A stretch of 64,000 bases of DNA. Source: Leisingera aquaemixtae. Its GTDB lineage: Bacteria; Pseudomonadota; Alphaproteobacteria; Rhodobacterales; Rhodobacteraceae. This document shows positions 62,745-64,000 of this stretch, piece after piece (the stretch's first letter is position 1; every line of letters begins with the position of its first letter). The stretch is taken from positions 1 through 64,000 of the forward strand of contig NZ_JAHVJQ010000012.1 of assembly GCF_019801145.1 (NCBI RefSeq), read 5' to 3'. The position numbers and the translations under genes were made by a program. The notes beneath the pieces were generated by a model, which saw only the letters and a list, made by a program, of their open reading frames with translations, was not told the origin of the DNA and searched no databases.

Positions 62745-62844
62745 GCAGGCTTTGCCTTCTGACTGGGAATGTCCCCGCCACTGTGGCCGCCGGCGAGTGC
62801 TGAAAGCAATGGTTCAATGCCGCCGGAACCCGAGACAAAGGTCA

Positions 62845-62864
62845 AAATTGTCAGCTGACAATTT
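62845..62864. other. parS-like palindrome, 20-base perfect copy
   Basis: AAATTGTCAGCTGACAATTT is a perfect 20-base palindrome, the longest of the set. Probable binding site for the RepB partition protein. Confidence 0.7.
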
Positions 62865-62993
62865 CATACAGAAGGTGCCGGTTCCGGACTGCAGCAGAAT
62901 GGTTTTCAGTCCAGGAAACTGCGCCGCTCCAGGTCCATACCCCATACGGAAACCGGCGCCGCGTGCAGAAGGGCGGCGCGCTGTCTTCAAAAG

Positions 62994-63007
62994 TTGTCAG
63001 CTGACAA
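62994..63007. other. parS-like palindrome, 14-base core copy
   Basis: TTGTCAGCTGACAA, perfect. The centre is 146 bases from that of the 20-base copy and 100 bases from that of the variant at the repC stop. Confidence 0.7.
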
Positions 63008-63090
63008 TTCACTTTTGGCTCCTGTTCTGGAGAAGCTGAAATCCGGAATTCACCGCGCCAATCCGGTCACTGACGACCGGCAGCTTGTGA

Positions 63091-63110
63091 AAATTGTCAG
63101 CTGGCAATTT
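63091..63110. other. parS-like palindrome variant over the repC stop codon
   Basis: The sequence AAATTGTCAGCTGGCAATTT differs at one base from the 20-base copy. The repC TGA stop (63097-63099 on the minus strand) lies inside it. The 14-base half CTGGCAATTTCCGC beginning at 63101 recurs inside repC at 63620. Confidence 0.6.
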
Positions 63111-64000
63111 CCGCCCGGGGTCCTGCCTGTAACAGCGCATTCAGCATCGGCGCGGTGGAAAACTGGCCTGCGCGCGCCTTTTGCGCGAGCCGCCGCAGAT
63201 AGGCGCCGGGGCTGCGGATGGTGGAAAGCTTCTCCAGCATGCACATCACCGCTGTTGCCGCATCCTTGCGGCCCATGGCAGCGCGTGCGTCGCTCAGCAC
63301 CGGCATCTCGATCCCCATCATCGGCGACAGGGTTTCGGCAATGCGGTCGGCATCCTGCCAGCTGAGCAGTGCGCCGGGGTAATAGGTCTGCACCTCGGGG
63401 CAGGCGCGCAAAACGGTGGCCAGATCACTCACATTCTCTGCATTGCCCGCCTTGCCGTCTGAAACATGGGTTTGAGGGCAGGGCGCTTTGGCCTGCGGCC
63501 CTTCAGAGTCAGAATCATTTTTTACTGAATCCTGTATGTGCCGCTCATTCTGGCTGCCGCGGGCGCTCATTTCGCGTGTTGCCAGCGGGGAGACCTGGAG
63601 GGTCTCTTCCGGCGCACAACTGGCAATTTCCGCGCGCAGGAGATCAGCCATTGCGGACAATTCGGTTTCGCAGGGCTTCCGGCGCAAGAGCTTGCGGGCA
63701 GCCTCCAGCAGTGTCTCTGCCGTCTCATCGGCGATTTCCAGCAGTTCCTGCCGCAGCACGGCAACGCGGTCGCGCAGAACTGCCAGGCGCTCGGCGCGTT
63801 CCTTGGCGTCCAATGCGGCGCCGAAGATCTGCGCGGCATGGCGGGCGAGGGGGGAGAGGTCGAAGCCGAAAGCCACCGCGGTGTCCTCGCCAACCCGGCG
63901 GGCGTAGCGCTTGCGGTTGGGGCTGTTCTTCCGGCTGACAATGCCGAGCCGGGTGAGGGCGGCCAGGTGGCGGCGCAGGGTGCTTTCGGGCATCCCGTTC
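63097..64000 (-). CDS. repC: Plasmid replication initiator RepC, N-terminus beyond window
   Basis: The frame is open at the right edge; the ATG at 63993 is internal (NGMPESTLRRHLAALTRLGI continues the helix-turn-helix-like region). About 300 residues of the usual 400 are visible. The segments RYARRVGEDTAVAFGFDLSP, VQTYYPGALLSWQDADRIAE and MVCMLEK-like ends (AVMCMLEKLSTIRSPGAYLR) are typical of RepC of repABC replicons. RepC starts replication, generally at an origin inside its own gene. repA and repB should lie just beyond the window. Confidence 0.93.
   Translation of the reverse strand, partial: NGMPESTLRRHLAALTRLGIVSRKNSPNRKRYARRVGEDTAVAFGFDLSPLARHAAQIFGAALDAKERAERLAVLRDRVAVLRQELLEIADETAETLLEAARKLLRRKPCETELSAMADLLRAEIASCAPEETLQVSPLATREMSARGSQNERHIQDSVKNDSDSEGPQAKAPCPQTHVSDGKAGNAENVSDLATVLRACPEVQTYYPGALLSWQDADRIAETLSPMMGIEMPVLSDARAAMGRKDAATAVMCMLEKLSTIRSPGAYLRRLAQKARAGQFSTAPMLNALLQAGPRAEIAS
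63506..63540. other. A/T-rich patch in repC, candidate replication origin
   Basis: This short stretch is markedly A/T-rich (ATCATTTTTTACTGAAT) inside otherwise G/C-rich repC. In other repABC plasmids the origin is an A/T-rich region in the middle of repC. Position fits; function is inferred. Confidence 0.4.

Larger units (their letters stand above)
62745..63096. other. Region downstream of repC with partition-site-like palindromes
   Basis: This gap of 352 bases between repC and the MFS gene has no gene. It contains two perfect TTGTCAGCTGACAA palindromes, and a third variant overlaps the repC stop. In several repABC plasmids the parS centromere lies downstream of repC, which fits this layout. 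Confidence 0.6.

Noticed and set aside
1-64000. CRISPR arrays, insertion sequences, tRNA or rRNA genes
   Set aside because: No regularly spaced repeats, transposase genes with ends, or tRNA/rRNA-like sequences were noticed by eye; a covariance-model scan would be needed to exclude small RNAs.

Overview
The window looks like part of a large replicon of a marine alphaproteobacterium of the Rhodobacteraceae (Roseobacter group). The evidence is the high G+C content, the gene families (TRAP, ABC and BCCT importers, dimethylglycine dehydrogenase-like and MttB-like proteins, two-subunit indolepyruvate oxidoreductase) and a repC gene of the RepABC type running off the right edge. RepC with nearby copies of a TTGTCAGCTGACAA palindrome indicates a repABC megaplasmid or chromid rather than the main chromosome. 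I cannot name the species from the sequence alone. No rRNA, tRNA, CRISPR array, phage or insertion sequence was seen.

Layout. At 0-10 kb are the tail of a Na/Pi cotransporter gene, an XRE regulator divergent from a complete Opp/Dpp-type ABC importer operon with an amidohydrolase and an M81 (MlrC-like) metallopeptidase, and an Lrp/AsnC regulator divergent from a chemoreceptor (10.7-13.0 kb). At 13.6-22 kb are a cyclase-family hydrolase, a MarR regulator, the two subunits of an indolepyruvate oxidoreductase and a three-gene TRAP importer. At 22-27.8 kb (minus strand) are a LysR regulator and a five-gene branched-chain-amino-acid-type ABC importer. At 28-29.7 kb are a glutathione transferase and a pyridoxamine-phosphate-oxidase-fold protein. 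At 29.8-34.4 kb an operon encodes an FAD/GcvT demethylase, an MttB-family methyltransferase and a TetR regulator, preceded by two perfect operator-like repeats. At 34.7-38 kb are a glutamate-synthase-domain protein and an acetolactate-synthase-like enzyme. At 38-42.8 kb are an NDUFA9-like protein, a dodecin, a double-length CaiB-type CoA transferase and a LysR regulator.

At 42.9-50.3 kb is a carnitine catabolic locus: a CdhR-like AraC regulator, acetoacetyl-CoA synthetase, a dehydrocarnitine cleavage enzyme, a fused carnitine dehydrogenase-thioesterase and a BCCT transporter. Together these would turn L-carnitine into glycine betaine and acetyl-CoA. The FAD/GcvT-MttB operon could then act on betaine-derived methyl groups, although that link is inference. 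At 50.5-56.1 kb a GntR-controlled operon encodes an aldehyde dehydrogenase, an LLM-type flavin monooxygenase, a flavin reductase with a degenerate Nudix-like tail, an alpha/beta hydrolase and a DUF1185 protein. This is the least explained catabolic module in the window. At 56.1-61.3 kb is the histidine utilisation operon hutIHGU, without hutF or hutC. At 61.4-64 kb are an MFS transporter with a histidine-rich tail and the end of repC.

Overall this is a catabolic replicon built of compact transport-plus-enzyme modules, most with their own adjacent regulator and several with recognisable operator-like inverted or direct repeats. Gene starts were chosen by ribosome-binding site and family length where the longest frame looked too long.
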